DNA of 25,665 nt from a virus. Of the stretch, positions 1 through 8,000 are shown piece by piece. The position numbers and the translations under genes were made by a program. The notes under the pieces were generated by a model that did no database searches, was not told where the DNA came from, and saw nothing but the letters and a program-made list of their open reading frames with translations. The DNA lies in the IMG/VR virus record IMGVR_UViG_3300042091_002124, positions 1-25,665 of that record, one strand, 5' to 3'. Within the stretch, counting starts at the first letter, position 1. Each line of letters begins with the position of its first letter.

Positions 1-2
1 GC

Positions 3-716
3 ATCTGGTCGAGGGACCGGGCTATGATCGCCACCATCTACGAAACAGGCTGCCGCGTGGGGGAACTGGCCAGACTACGATGGCAGGACTTGATATTTGA
101 TGAGTGGGGCGTGCAGGTCTTTATCACGGACACCAAAACCAAGAAAAAAAGATACGCACGGGTCACGGTGTTTAAAGAATACCTGACAGCATGGAAAAAT
201 GATTATCACGGCACGATGGCAGATAGTGCGCCTGTTTTTATCAATGAAACCAAAGAGGGGATGCACTATGGAACCGTGACACAAGCATTAAAGCGAGCCA
301 TGCAGCGGGCGGGCATTACCCGGCACCTGCATACACATCTCTTCAGGAAGTCCCGTGCCGTTCACATGATTAAGGGAGGCTATCAGGAAAGCGTGATCAA
401 GTTGTCCCTCTGGGGCAATATCAATACAGATATGTTCCAAACCTATGTGCGGCTCGGGAAAGAGGACATAGACCGGGAACTGCTGGAACGTGCAGGTGTC
501 GAGGTTCCCAAACGCGCAGCAGATGTAGAGATCAAGATTCTTACATGTGACCGTTGCGGAACACAGAATATGCCAACAGCAGGTTATTGTTTTAAATGTG
601 GCAATCCTCTGACGGAAGAAAGTATTGCCTTATTTGCCGAATTGAAAAAGCGCTCCACGGAAGATCCGGAATTTATGATCCGGTATTTCACAGCACTTAA
701 AGAGGGCAGGATATAA
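3..716 (+). CDS. Tyrosine recombinase (integrase), C-terminal part with zinc ribbon
   Basis: Site-specific integrase that would insert and excise the provirus; the catalytic domain and tail are present, and the N-terminal DNA-binding part lies left of the window because the frame is open to the edge. Numbering from the ATG at 24, the catalytic residues are R11 (in ETGCRVGEL), a lysine-rich hairpin near 39-43, H105-x-x-R108, W130 in the place of the second His/Trp, and nucleophile Y141. After the catalytic domain comes a CxxC...CxxC zinc ribbon (C175, C178, C189, C192), a tail common in integrases of methanogen elements. It ends five bases before a convergent minus-strand open frame. No attachment site could be identified. 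Confidence 0.9.
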   Translation: MWSRDRAMIATIYETGCRVGELARLRWQDLIFDEWGVQVFITDTKTKKKRYARVTVFKEYLTAWKNDYHGTMADSAPVFINETKEGMHYGTVTQALKRAMQRAGITRHLHTHLFRKSRAVHMIKGGYQESVIKLSLWGNINTDMFQTYVRLGKEDIDRELLERAGVEVPKRAADVEIKILTCDRCGTQNMPTAGYCFKCGNPLTEESIALFAELKKRSTEDPEFMIRYFTALKEGRI

Positions 717-720
717 CCTG

Positions 721-978
721 TCAACCTATTTTGAGATGAAAACATACTTTTTGGCCTAATCCCAGCAAAAGGAAACTCACCCCGATTGATCTGATGGTTC
801 CCTCGATGATGATTTTTTTGTAAATTTCCTCGATATGTGCCAGTACCTGCGGATGGTCAAGTTGTTCTCGGACTTCATTAACGAGTGAACGGGAGGGAAC
901 AGGACGTTCGATCAGATCAATACACCAAATACGTATGCAGAGAAAAAGCGGATATACCTTTCCGTTTACAAATTTCAA
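721..978 (-). CDS. Hypothetical protein of 85 residues (doubtful)
   Basis: Open frame 14 bases downstream of the ribbon-helix-helix gene on the same strand, filling the space to the end of the integrase. It would have to start at a TTG and has no clear ribosome site, and it contains no internal Met. The sequence has an amphipathic middle (residues about 30-60) and a hydrophobic stretch near 66-76, with no family that I recognise. It could be the second gene of the repressor operon or a decayed remnant. It is kept because without it 270 bases would be empty. Confidence 0.3.
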   Translation of the reverse strand: MKFVNGKVYPLFLCIRIWCIDLIERPVPSRSLVNEVREQLDHPQVLAHIEEIYKKIIIEGTIRSIGVSFLLLGLGQKVCFHLKIG

Positions 979-992
979 AAAGAGAATATTAA

Positions 993-1241
993 TTATTTAC
1001 TCATTACCTTTTTCATAATACTACGTAATTTAGTCTCAAGCACCTCATCAACTTCTCCATCTGTGAGGACTTTTCGCACGGCAACGGCAACATTTTCCTG
1101 GGCCTCGGCCTGATTCAAATACCATGAAATTGCATTTTTCGCAAAATCAGATCGGCTTGCATACCTCCCTTCACTGATTAGTTTATCGATCTTCTCAAGA
1201 ATTTCAGGGCTTACACGGATCATAAAGTTTGATAGATTCAT
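993..1241 (-). CDS. Ribbon-helix-helix (CopG/Arc-type) transcription regulator
   Basis: An 82-residue DNA-binding protein. A beta strand (residues about 4-10, NFMIRV) is followed by helix A (SPEILEKIDKLISEG) and helix B (SRSDFAKNAISWYL), the classic ribbon-helix-helix fold, with an acidic and basic C-terminal helix that may mediate oligomers. The start at 1241 is chosen because GAGGTG lies seven bases upstream and the TATA box at 1286-1294 would place transcription start near 1263; the longer frame opening at 1283 would begin upstream of that point. The gene faces away from the early operon across a 143-base region, the position of a lysogeny repressor. Its operator may be the palindromes at 1257-1271 and 1367-1384; this is inference. 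No toxin partner is seen. Confidence 0.85.
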   Translation of the reverse strand: MNLSNFMIRVSPEILEKIDKLISEGRYASRSDFAKNAISWYLNQAEAQENVAVAVRKVLTDGEVDEVLETKLRSIMKKVMSK

Positions 1242-1256
1242 TGTTTTCACCTCAGC

Positions 1257-1271
1257 CTTATTAGTAATAAG
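1257..1271. promoter_or_regulatory. Perfect palindrome at the repressor transcription start
   Basis: CTTATTA-G-TAATAAG is a perfect 7+1+7 palindrome between the TATA box (1286-1294) and the start codon (1241) of the ribbon-helix-helix gene. A site there would block transcription initiation, so it is a candidate for autoregulation. Its core, TTAGTA, is shared with the 18-bp element at 21303-21320. No binding data exist. Confidence 0.5.
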
Positions 1272-1285
1272 AATATACTCCACCG

Positions 1286-1294
1286 TTTATAAAA
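1286..1294 (-). promoter_or_regulatory. TATA box of the repressor gene
   Basis: TTTTATAAA read on the minus strand, centred about 49 bases before the ATG at 1241. Archaeal transcription would begin about 25 bases downstream, near 1263, giving a leader of about 20 bases that contains the GAGGTG ribosome site. Confidence 0.6.
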
Positions 1295-1319
1295 GAGTGC
1301 TCCATTATCGACCGTGTAG

Positions 1320-1370
1320 GCATTTGCATCCTTAAAGGAATGTTGCCGCTAAAATTATATGCATTTGCAT
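1320..1370. repeat. Direct repeat GCATTTGCAT, two copies
   Basis: GCATTTGCAT occurs at 1320-1329 and 1361-1370, 41 bases apart, on either side of the TATA box of the early operon. The second copy forms TATGCA-TT-TGCATA (1358-1371), a perfect palindrome that overlaps the 18-bp element starting at 1367. Such paired sites in a divergent promoter region suggest repressor binding. Confidence 0.55.
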
Positions 1371-1384
1371 ACGTATTAGTTTAC
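1351..1384 (+). promoter_or_regulatory. Early operon promoter with an 18-bp operator-like element
   Basis: AAAATTATAT (1351-1360) is a TATA box centred about 29 bases before the ATG at 1385, so the transcript is probably leaderless. Between them lies GCATACGTATTAGTTTAC (1367-1384), which matches the palindrome at 21303-21320 at 15 of 18 positions. The same kind of element occurs at 10488-10505, in each case next to the first gene of a viral operon. Confidence 0.6.
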
Positions 1385-1522
1385 ATGGCAACCAAAGCCG
1401 AACAGCATACAACGCCCTTAATTGTCACCCAAAGTGACCTGTTCTTCTTTGAACAGGTTACGGGTTTCCATGGCATAGCTGATCGCATACTGGAAGAAAA
1501 TATTGCGAAGGTGCAAGAATGA
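1385..1522 (+). CDS. Small early protein, 45 residues
   Basis: First gene of the early operon. The ATG at 1385 fits a leaderless start 29 bases after the TATA box. An upstream in-frame ATG at 1340 would add 15 hydrophobic residues but lies before the expected transcription start. The protein is mildly acidic, with an aromatic patch (LFFFEQV) and no known domain. Its last codons overlap the next gene (ATG at 1519), so translation is probably coupled. The function is unknown; as the first early product it may act on regulation. Confidence 0.55.
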   Translation: MATKAEQHTTPLIVTQSDLFFFEQVTGFHGIADRILEENIAKVQE

Positions 1523-1749
1523 CGCAAAACTATGGCAGCCCGATCCCCGTGCAAGGTGCCGGAACTGCCAAAGAATTGTTAATGCCCAAATGGTATGAAC
1601 ACTGCCCCTGCGAGCACCGCGAGCATGACATGTATGAAGGCCAGGTGTCACAGTGCTTTGAGGATGGATGCACTCACCCGGAATTTGTAAATTGTCAGGT
1701 TAAACCGTTCCAAAAAATAACGGGAATGCCGTCCCGTGAGGTGGCATAA
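1519..1749 (+). CDS. Cys/His-rich small protein, putative zinc binder
   Basis: A 76-residue protein with an AGGTG ribosome site and an ATG that overlaps the end of the preceding gene. The middle carries clustered ligands (HCPCEHREH, then C-x4-C-x-H and a later Cys), which suggests one zinc site, though not a standard CxxC ribbon. No family is recognised. The stop overlaps the start of the following HTH gene (TAATG), so the three genes form one translationally coupled unit. Confidence 0.65.
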   Translation: MTQNYGSPIPVQGAGTAKELLMPKWYEHCPCEHREHDMYEGQVSQCFEDGCTHPEFVNCQVKPFQKITGMPSREVA

Positions 1750-2333
1750 TGGCACCTACCGTTTCAATCCGCGAGGCGGCACGGGAAATGAAACTGAACG
1801 AAAACCAGGTTCTTGATATGCTGCATGATGGCAGAATCGAGGGCTTCCTTCCCACGCCGAAAAACGGCATCAAAAACCCGGTGGTTGACCGGGACAGCAT
1901 GGAAACCTGGATCGCAAACAGTTCTAAGCCCATTCATGTTCAGGACCGAAACCAGCGAGGGCTTGATCTTCTCTTCTCACAGGCTCCCGGTACTTTGCAG
2001 TCTTCACGTGCACCTGCCAGTAAGATCCCGGTATGTGAAATGAAAGCCCAGGATGTGCCTTCGATTGATGATCTTATTCATTGCCGGGATTTGTGGCTGC
2101 CTGATGAGAATATCGTTATTATCGATATAGACACTGACAGTAAAGCGGCAGTACTGGCATACCGTAAAGCATTCCCAAAAAGCCCCCGGACAGACAAGGC
2201 TATAAAACTCCAATGGAGCCGTATTCGTTGCAACGCAGGCCTGAGGAAGCGACCACCCTGTGCCAGACCAACAAAGCCTGTCAGCCTGCTTGACAAAATC
2301 ATAGGAAGCCTGCGAGGCATTTTCCGGGTCTAA
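1749..2333 (+). CDS. Excisionase-like HTH (MerR/HTH_17-type) protein
   Basis: A 194-residue protein starting five bases after GAGGTG. Residues about 5-57 (SIREAAREMKLNENQVLDML, then a glycine/proline wing and VVDRDSMETWIANS) have the pattern of winged excisionase-like HTH domains that bind DNA to guide integrases or regulate phage promoters. The rest is not recognised: a hydrophobic strand with alternating Asp (NIVIIDIDTD) near 120-130 and a basic C-terminus rich in Arg, Lys and Cys. It could be the excision factor for the integrase at the left or an early regulator; the family assignment of the N-terminus is likely, the role is inference. Confidence 0.65.
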   Translation: MAPTVSIREAAREMKLNENQVLDMLHDGRIEGFLPTPKNGIKNPVVDRDSMETWIANSSKPIHVQDRNQRGLDLLFSQAPGTLQSSRAPASKIPVCEMKAQDVPSIDDLIHCRDLWLPDENIVIIDIDTDSKAAVLAYRKAFPKSPRTDKAIKLQWSRIRCNAGLRKRPPCARPTKPVSLLDKIIGSLRGIFRV

Positions 2334-2371
2334 AATGCAGGTGACGACGGCATGATCACCGTACTCCAATT

Positions 2372-2488
2372 GTATTACACGTATTATTCGAAGTCACTAC
2401 TACTAAGACAAACCATTCGTACTATAATACAATACAATACACATCACATTCCCACGACGTTTTCTTTGATGTGTATTATGTGTAATAC
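2372..2488. repeat. Cluster of GTATTA/TAATAC half-sites before an early gene
   Basis: The 184-base gap 2334-2517 holds no gene but is dense in one hexamer: GTATTA at 2372-2377, 2381-2386 and 2473-2478, and its complement TAATAC at 2425-2430 (followed by two AATAC units) and 2483-2488. The last pair forms GTATTA-TGTG-TAATAC, a perfect palindrome, directly followed by GCATAC. GTATTA also forms the centre of the element at 1367-1384. This looks like an operator array and internal promoter for the gene at 2518. Confidence 0.5.
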
Positions 2489-2517
2489 GCATACATCCAC
2501 CACATCCAGGTGCTGAA

Positions 2518-3021
2518 ATGGTGGGAAAACGAAAGTATAAGAAATCGGCATCCACGTCCGTTAAGACGGAAAACTGGAAACTTGACCTGCTCAATGATCT
2601 CAAAATCCCCTATACTAAGGTATTCAATGCAGGTGTCGATCAGTGCCTTGACCTCACTATCCAGAATGGCCGGGTAAAATCGTCGGTACTAGAACGTATC
2701 CTCCTTGAGAAAAGGGCGGAACTGGTGATCCTCCTGGGTCAGATTAATCGCCTTGAAACTGTTTTGGCCGGTACGTCCGTCAAGGAAATCAGCGATAAGA
2801 TCAGGATGCAGGCACTTGAACAGGTCTGCCTTGAGTATTTCGGCGATGATCTACCCTTCAACGCACGCAAACTGCCTGAGAATGACGAGGAAGGCCGGTA
2901 TGAAGCCTTCTGGGATAAACTCTCTGAAACGGTGACCGGACGGCTTGGTTATACCGTCACGGTCCCTGAAATGTGCCAGGCCTTCAAAAATGTGTTATCG
3001 CGGGAGGCTGCCACTGCATGA
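2518..3021 (+). CDS. Hypothetical early protein, 167 residues
   Basis: Starts seven bases after an AGGTG ribosome site, behind the GTATTA-rich regulatory gap. It is soluble, with a basic N-terminus (KRKYKKS) and a probable helical or coiled middle (residues about 55-85, ILLEKRAELVILLGQINRLE). No motif is recognised. The stop overlaps the start of the next gene by four bases (ATGA), placing it in a coupled early operon that continues to the Dam methylase. The function is unknown. Confidence 0.75.
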   Translation: MVGKRKYKKSASTSVKTENWKLDLLNDLKIPYTKVFNAGVDQCLDLTIQNGRVKSSVLERILLEKRAELVILLGQINRLETVLAGTSVKEISDKIRMQALEQVCLEYFGDDLPFNARKLPENDEEGRYEAFWDKLSETVTGRLGYTVTVPEMCQAFKNVLSREAATA

Positions 3022-3203
3022 CCGATGATTTTAGAGTATGCAAGGACTGCGGCGAGCGATACGTATTGCCGATCCCGTATTATGAAGCGAACCCCCTGAT
3101 CCGCGACCGCTGCGTGGCATGTATAGCGATCTACCAGCGGGAAAATGAAGAACCATTGAACACCGAACACTCGAGGAATTATAATGCCTGCCACTGTCAG
3201 TGA
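3018..3203 (+). CDS. Small zinc-ribbon protein
   Basis: A 61-residue protein. The ATG at 3018 overlaps the preceding stop and has GGAGG upstream; a longer open frame from 2973 would run back into the preceding gene. It carries CKDC and CVAC, a CxxC pair separated by about 25 residues that should bind one zinc, plus a C-terminal CHC. Such ribbons are common in archaeal virus early proteins and usually contact DNA or RNA polymerase, but no partner can be named. It overlaps the next gene by 20 bases. Confidence 0.65.
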   Translation: MTDDFRVCKDCGERYVLPIPYYEANPLIRDRCVACIAIYQRENEEPLNTEHSRNYNACHCQ

Positions 3204-3492
3204 ATCCCCCAACGGTACTACACATATTACCCATGAGACTGCATCGCAAAACGACATAAAAATGGTAATGCTTGCCACCTATACCGGGCTGGCCGGGGCA
3301 ACACTCAATATGATCCCGATAACGACGGTGCGGTTAATCGCCTTCGTAATCTGGATGATCAGTGATATTGCCCTGATGGTTTGGGCGGTAAAGATCAACC
3401 TTGCCCCGTTATTCTGGTTATACACGTATTACTTTTTTACCTGCATCATCGGCGGCCTGCTTCTGCTCTGGAGCTTAGGGGTGCTTCCATGA
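3184..3492 (+). CDS. Small membrane protein, two to three helices
   Basis: A 102-residue protein with GAGG upstream of the ATG at 3184. The polar N-terminus (about 25 residues) is followed by hydrophobic segments at about 28-47, 50-72 and 76-100, so it should sit in the cytoplasmic membrane. No family is recognised. It lies in the middle of the early operon, with ATGA overlap to the next gene. A role in superinfection exclusion or membrane remodelling would be a guess. Confidence 0.65.
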   Translation: MPATVSESPNGTTHITHETASQNDIKMVMLATYTGLAGATLNMIPITTVRLIAFVIWMISDIALMVWAVKINLAPLFWLYTYYFFTCIIGGLLLLWSLGVLP

Positions 3493-3875
3493 GAGTGATA
3501 CCCGACATTAACATGGAGGCTGCCCTCGATGGCATGATCACCTATTTTGGTGAACCGTCCCAGGCTGACAAACTGGCAGAGGAACTTTTTGAATTATCTA
3601 TAGCCTGCGGAAAATTAGGGCAGACCGTCCTCAAATTCAAGTACCAGCACCTGGAGGCTCCGACGCATGAGATAATCACATCAAAGACGGTTGAAAACCT
3701 TGCTGAGGAAAGCGGGGACGTGTTACTGATGATCGATCAGATGGAGCGTATTGTTGACGGTCACGCAAACAGCAGATTCCGTTTTGGCGATATGATTGAT
3801 CGAGCATACCGGCGCAAACTGGAACGGACTGCAGATATGGTGGGGGTGAACCTCTATGCCGAAGTTTCACAATAA
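3489..3875 (+). CDS. MazG-like (all-alpha NTP pyrophosphohydrolase family) protein
   Basis: A 128-residue protein; the start at 3489 is set by ATGA overlap with the preceding gene and a GGGGTG ribosome site. E31-E32-x-x-E35 (AEELFELS) and E73/E74-x-x-D77 (AEESGDVLLMID) match the metal-binding EExxE...ExxD pattern of MazG-like enzymes, which hydrolyse nucleoside triphosphates to monophosphates and pyrophosphate. Phages use such enzymes to clean nucleotide pools or lower alarmone signals. The motif match supports the fold; the substrate is unknown. It overlaps the next gene by 20 bases. Confidence 0.7.
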   Translation: MRVIPDINMEAALDGMITYFGEPSQADKLAEELFELSIACGKLGQTVLKFKYQHLEAPTHEIITSKTVENLAEESGDVLLMIDQMERIVDGHANSRFRFGDMIDRAYRRKLERTADMVGVNLYAEVSQ

Positions 3876-4260
3876 GAAAACCAGGATCGACAACATTATT
3901 TTTGACAGCCAGGCCGAGGCCCGGCACTACCTCTACCTTAAATCACTCATGGCCGCCGGAGTTGTTACGCAAATCGAATGCCACCCCAAGTATGAATTAC
4001 AGCCTGCCTATTGGAAGTGCTGCGGCGTGGTGCATACCTATGTTCCCCGGAAATACACGTGTCCGCTCTGCGGCAAGCCTGTCCCAAAAGTCAGGGCGAT
4101 CACCTATGCAGCGGATTTCCGGGTCACATACCGCGATGGGCATCAGGAGATCGTTGATGTTAAAGGCGTTGAAACCCCGCAGTTTAAGGACAAGAAAAAG
4201 ACTTTCGAGTTCAGGTATCCGGGCTGTAACCTGATCGTCGTCAAGGGGGCCAAAGCATGA
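3856..4260 (+). CDS. DUF1064 phage nuclease (PD-(D/E)xK-like) with zinc knuckle insert
   Basis: A 134-residue protein. The opening (FDSQAEARHYLYLK) and the end (ITYAADFRVTYRDGHQEIVD, then VKG) are characteristic of DUF1064, a phage family with a PD-(D/E)xK nuclease-like core; D87 and D101-x-K103 are the likely active site. Between them is an inserted CC...CPLC (C55, C56, C69, C72), which could bind zinc. The family is thought to act in phage recombination or replication, perhaps on branched DNA, but this is not proven. It overlaps genes on both sides in the early operon. Confidence 0.75.
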   Translation: MPKFHNKKTRIDNIIFDSQAEARHYLYLKSLMAAGVVTQIECHPKYELQPAYWKCCGVVHTYVPRKYTCPLCGKPVPKVRAITYAADFRVTYRDGHQEIVDVKGVETPQFKDKKKTFEFRYPGCNLIVVKGAKA

Positions 4261-4391
4261 TCACCGATGATCAGGAAAAGCGAATCAAGCGAAGGCTGAA
4301 AGAATATTTTGATACAGGCTGGGTAGGTGACCGGGAGCAATGGCGGGCTGTTAAACTCATTATTAAACAGGAAAAGGCGGTTCTGCCATGA
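4257..4391 (+). CDS. Small basic protein, 44 residues
   Basis: A short gene coupled to the DUF1064 gene by ATGA overlap and preceded by GGGGG. The product is strongly charged (an opening of MITDDQEKRIKRRLKEYF) and probably helical. No family is recognised. It is called because it continues the overlapping gene chain without a gap and fills the space before the Dam gene. Confidence 0.5.
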   Translation: MITDDQEKRIKRRLKEYFDTGWVGDREQWRAVKLIIKQEKAVLP

Positions 4392-4415
4392 CGTTATCGA
4401 TAAGGGTGGCTGTTC

Positions 4416-4997
4416 ATGCAGGATAACACGGCGGTTATCCACTCATCAGCAAGCGATGAATGGGAAACCCCTCAACCTCTTTATGATGAGCTGAACAAGG
4501 AATTTTATTTCCAGCTTGATCCCTGCTGCACGGTGAAAACGCAGAAAGCCCCGGTGGGGTATGGTCTGGATACCAACTTCTGCGGAGATTCAAAAGTGCA
4601 TACCCTTCAAAACGGCCTTGAAGTGAATTGGCATCAAAAGGGATTCCGCAGGGTGTTTGTCAATCCTCCCTATTCGCAGATCGACAAGTGGGTTGCCAAG
4701 TGTCATGCCGAGATGTGCAATGGCTGCATGTCGGTGATGCTTATCCCCGGCCGTACTGGCACATCATGGTGGCACAAGTTCATGCCTGAGGCATACGAGA
4801 TACGCGAGATCGAAGGCCGGGTCTATTTCAAAGGCATGATCAAGGTGCCAGGGCAGCCAAAAGACACACCCAAAGACCAGATCAAATACGAGATGGGAAT
4901 TGCCCCGGCCCCGTTTGATTCGGTGGTTGTGGTATTCAAGCCGAAGCCAGCAGGTCAGCCAGTAAAACGCACATTCTGGAAGGTGCCACGCCGATGA
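4416..4997 (+). CDS. dam: Phage DNA N6-adenine methyltransferase (Dam family)
   Basis: A 193-residue enzyme predicted to methylate adenine N6 in DNA with S-adenosylmethionine. It has the phage Dam layout: DEWETPQPLYDEL at 14-26, LDPC at 34-37, the catalytic NPPY at 83-86 (VFVNPPYSQIDKW) and a C-terminal strand ending in a basic tail. This family is common in phages, where modification protects viral DNA from host restriction. The start at 4416 follows GGGTGG. It is the last recognisable gene before island 1, which contains its own restriction-modification enzyme; whether Dam protects against it depends on target sites, which cannot be read here. Confidence 0.88.
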   Translation: MQDNTAVIHSSASDEWETPQPLYDELNKEFYFQLDPCCTVKTQKAPVGYGLDTNFCGDSKVHTLQNGLEVNWHQKGFRRVFVNPPYSQIDKWVAKCHAEMCNGCMSVMLIPGRTGTSWWHKFMPEAYEIREIEGRVYFKGMIKVPGQPKDTPKDQIKYEMGIAPAPFDSVVVVFKPKPAGQPVKRTFWKVPRR

Positions 4998-5056
4998 AGG
5001 ATAGCCTAATGCCCCAAAATGTTCTTAGGATGATCGGACTGGCGGCAACAAAATAA
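4994..5056 (+). CDS. Twenty-residue open frame at the island 1 junction (possible gene remnant)
   Basis: Starts by ATGA overlap with the Dam gene, as every neighbour does, but stops after 20 codons, exactly where base composition turns AT-rich. It may be the truncated 5' end of a viral gene interrupted when island 1 entered. Too short to classify. Confidence 0.25.
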   Translation: MKDSLMPQNVLRMIGLAATK

Positions 5057-5079
5057 AAATTTTCAATCTTATGAAGATT
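5052..5079 (-). terminator. Terminator-like hairpin at the end of the type IIG gene
   Basis: Read on the minus strand, AATCTT-CAT-AAGATT forms a six-pair stem with a three-base loop that spans the stop codon, followed by a T-rich tract. This fits termination of the island 1 operon before it runs into the opposing early operon. Confidence 0.5.
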
Positions 5080-8000
5080 CAATAATTTCAATTTCCTCTT
5101 TTGTCAGTCCATATAATTTGTATACAATCTGATCAATAAGAGTATCCGTCGCCGTAATACTTTCCATAATCGGTTTCAGTTTTGAAACTGAACTATCAAA
5201 CCAGTCTTTCAGAATGTCGTGATGTGCTCGGAGTTTTGGGTTATACCCCTTCTTGATCTTACCCTTGTTCTTCACGAGTAAATCAATAAATCCGGCGAAA
5301 TCATTTGCGTAATATTCCTGAATCCGTGTTTTATTCGACAGCGTATCAACAGATACTCCGATTTCGTCCTCAACGAAATTCAAAAACGCCTTTATTTCAA
5401 CATTCTTCTCTTCGTTCAGTTCCAACATCCGTTCAGCAAGGAATGTAAGGAGATTATGAGCAACATCAGACTCTTCCGGTTGGGCAGCGAGTCGGGTATC
5501 AATAAATGCAAGGAGTGGCTGTGTGTTAGCGTTTTTAATGAATGTTTGGTACATTCCCTCCGCTTCGCTTACAAGAGATGAAAGCCGATCTGGGGGAGTT
5601 GTGAAGGAGATGCTACGAATAGGCAGATCTTTCAAAAATACAGACCGAAGTTCTAATCTCCCGCCTTGATCTTGATCACCAAGAACCGAACAAATTCCTT
5701 TCAATACAAACCAGATTGTTTTAGAATTTAGTATGGAAAGTAAGTATAGATCACTTGTTGGGATGAAAAAACCCTTGTTGTTGATAAATAATCCCATAGT
5801 ATCATAAGAAAAACGAGATTCCATTGCAATTTCAGGATAAACGATTTTTGGTTTTGAAAATTCTGTATAAAATTCAACAGAGTCCTGGATCTCGTACCAT
5901 TGGTATTTTCCCGGTTTTCTTCCCTTCCATTCACCATTCTGCCAATCTTTTGGTCGGGGTTCCAGTGACTCTCTAAATTGTTCAAGATATTTTTTGATTG
6001 TGGGATATTGATCAATATTGATACCATGTCGGGTAAATATCACGTAAGTTTCGTCAAAATGTATCTGATACCTTCGAATATTATCTCCAATTAGGTAAGG
6101 CTTGATAATTTCTTCATTTTTAGAATCTTCAGAAACTAATCGGTCTTTCAAGTCTTGATTGATTACAAATGCTCGATTGTATCCCGTTTTTAATCCCCAA
6201 TAAAAATGATTGTCAACATATTTCGAAAGAGGAATTGCATTAATTTTTAATTTGTTTAAGAGTGAATGCAGTCCTTGATTTCCAAATATCCAATTGTTTC
6301 CATTAAGTGTTTTATTGGTTTGAGGGATTCCGTTCCGGGAGATAATATCGTTTAAAGATGAAAAATGGAGATCCTTAATCGCAGTGAATGTGAAATTCTG
6401 CTCTTTTGTCAACTCATTTTTAGTAATAATCACAGCAGGGAATGTCGAGGCTTCTTTGAAAACCGGCAATTCCCCAAAATCAATAATAGCGAGTATAGTC
6501 ATTTTATTTTTAATGAGATCGCGGATATTTTTTCCGTAATTTGCCTTCATGAATTTATTAGAACAGATTACTCCAAAATATCCTGATTGACGTAATAATT
6601 TATGAGATTTTTCAATGAAATAGACATAAAGATCAGCTACACCAGAATAACCTTCAAAAAATTGTTTGAGGTAATTTTTAAATTCTGGTTCAAGTGTTTC
6701 TTGCCGAACATACGGAGGATTCCCTATAACAACATCCCATCCCGGATTCTCACGGATTTTGCCGGCCTCAAAGAATATTTCCGGGAATTCAAGTTCCCAA
6801 TGGAAAAATGATTTCGCTTTACCCATATCGATGGCTTTCTTGAACCATGTATAATTTGATCTGGGTCCCCATTGGGCATTGGCATCGTACATTGAGCCAA
6901 CCAGATTGTAATAATAACTTGAAGGAAGTTTGTTTGTTGGGTTCTCTATTTTATTTCCAAAATAAAATGATGTATTCAGATCGGCTATTTGTATTACTTT
7001 CTGGTATTCGGCAATGCTTTGCAATTCATTAAAGAGTCTCTCCTTCTTTTTGATATCCCCTAGATTTTCTTCACCAGTTTGTTCAATCAATGAAATTATG
7101 TTTGAAATCTTCTCTACGAATACCGGAGGAACAAATGGTTTCTGACCGTTTTTAGATTCTGGGCTCCTTTCCCCTTCATGATACCACACAAGATCGGATA
7201 TTTTTGCCCCAATTAAACTATTTCCATGCTTGAGTCGATGATCAAGGAACGAGAGTGGTTTATCCTTGCTGATTGAGGTAAGCCAGAGCCCCACTTTTGC
7301 TAGTTCCACAGCAAGTTCGTTCAAATCGACACCATAAATGCAATGCGATACCACCTCGCGTCGTGCCCCGTCATTCGTGTAAAGGGCAGTATTCACAATC
7401 CTTCGTGCCTCGAAATCCTTTTGCGCAGCCACCATAAGTTTCAGCGAGAGGGTTTCTACAGCACCGACAAGGAAATGCCCACTCCCCATTGCAGGATCAA
7501 GGACTTTAACTGAAAGTGTCGCATCAATTAAACTCTCATTTTTCTCCTGCGCATTCTTCCATTTTTCTTCAATAACAGGTTCAATCGTGTTTTTCACGAT
7601 GTAATCTACAATATAATCGGGAGTATAGTATGAGCCCGTAGCTCTCCGTTCACCATTGTCAGTCGCTAGATAGATCTGCCCGGTTTTAACCCGATCATTA
7701 TCTTCAAAATCAAAAAACACTCTCTTTTGTTTTCGATCCGAATTATATTGTTCGAGCGTCACCCATTCGCCATTGCTCACAACAAGATCCGACTCTGCAA
7801 CTTTGAGTTTGAACTCAAGTAATCCTTCATAAATACTACCTAGGTGACGAATCTCAAGCGTGGAATAATCAATAAAATCCCTATGCCCATCATTGAGTTT
7901 ACTTCGTGAGAGGAGATCTATTGCGTCGGCAAGGTATCGATTTCCGATCTCCCATCTTTCAAGATCGGGATGTTTTTTTGGATCGAACAAGCCCCCATTG

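Noticed and set aside
993-1241. Toxin-antitoxin antitoxin
   Set aside because: Ribbon-helix-helix proteins can be antitoxins, but the only neighbour (721-978) has no toxin motif and a weak start; a repressor role fits the divergent promoter better.
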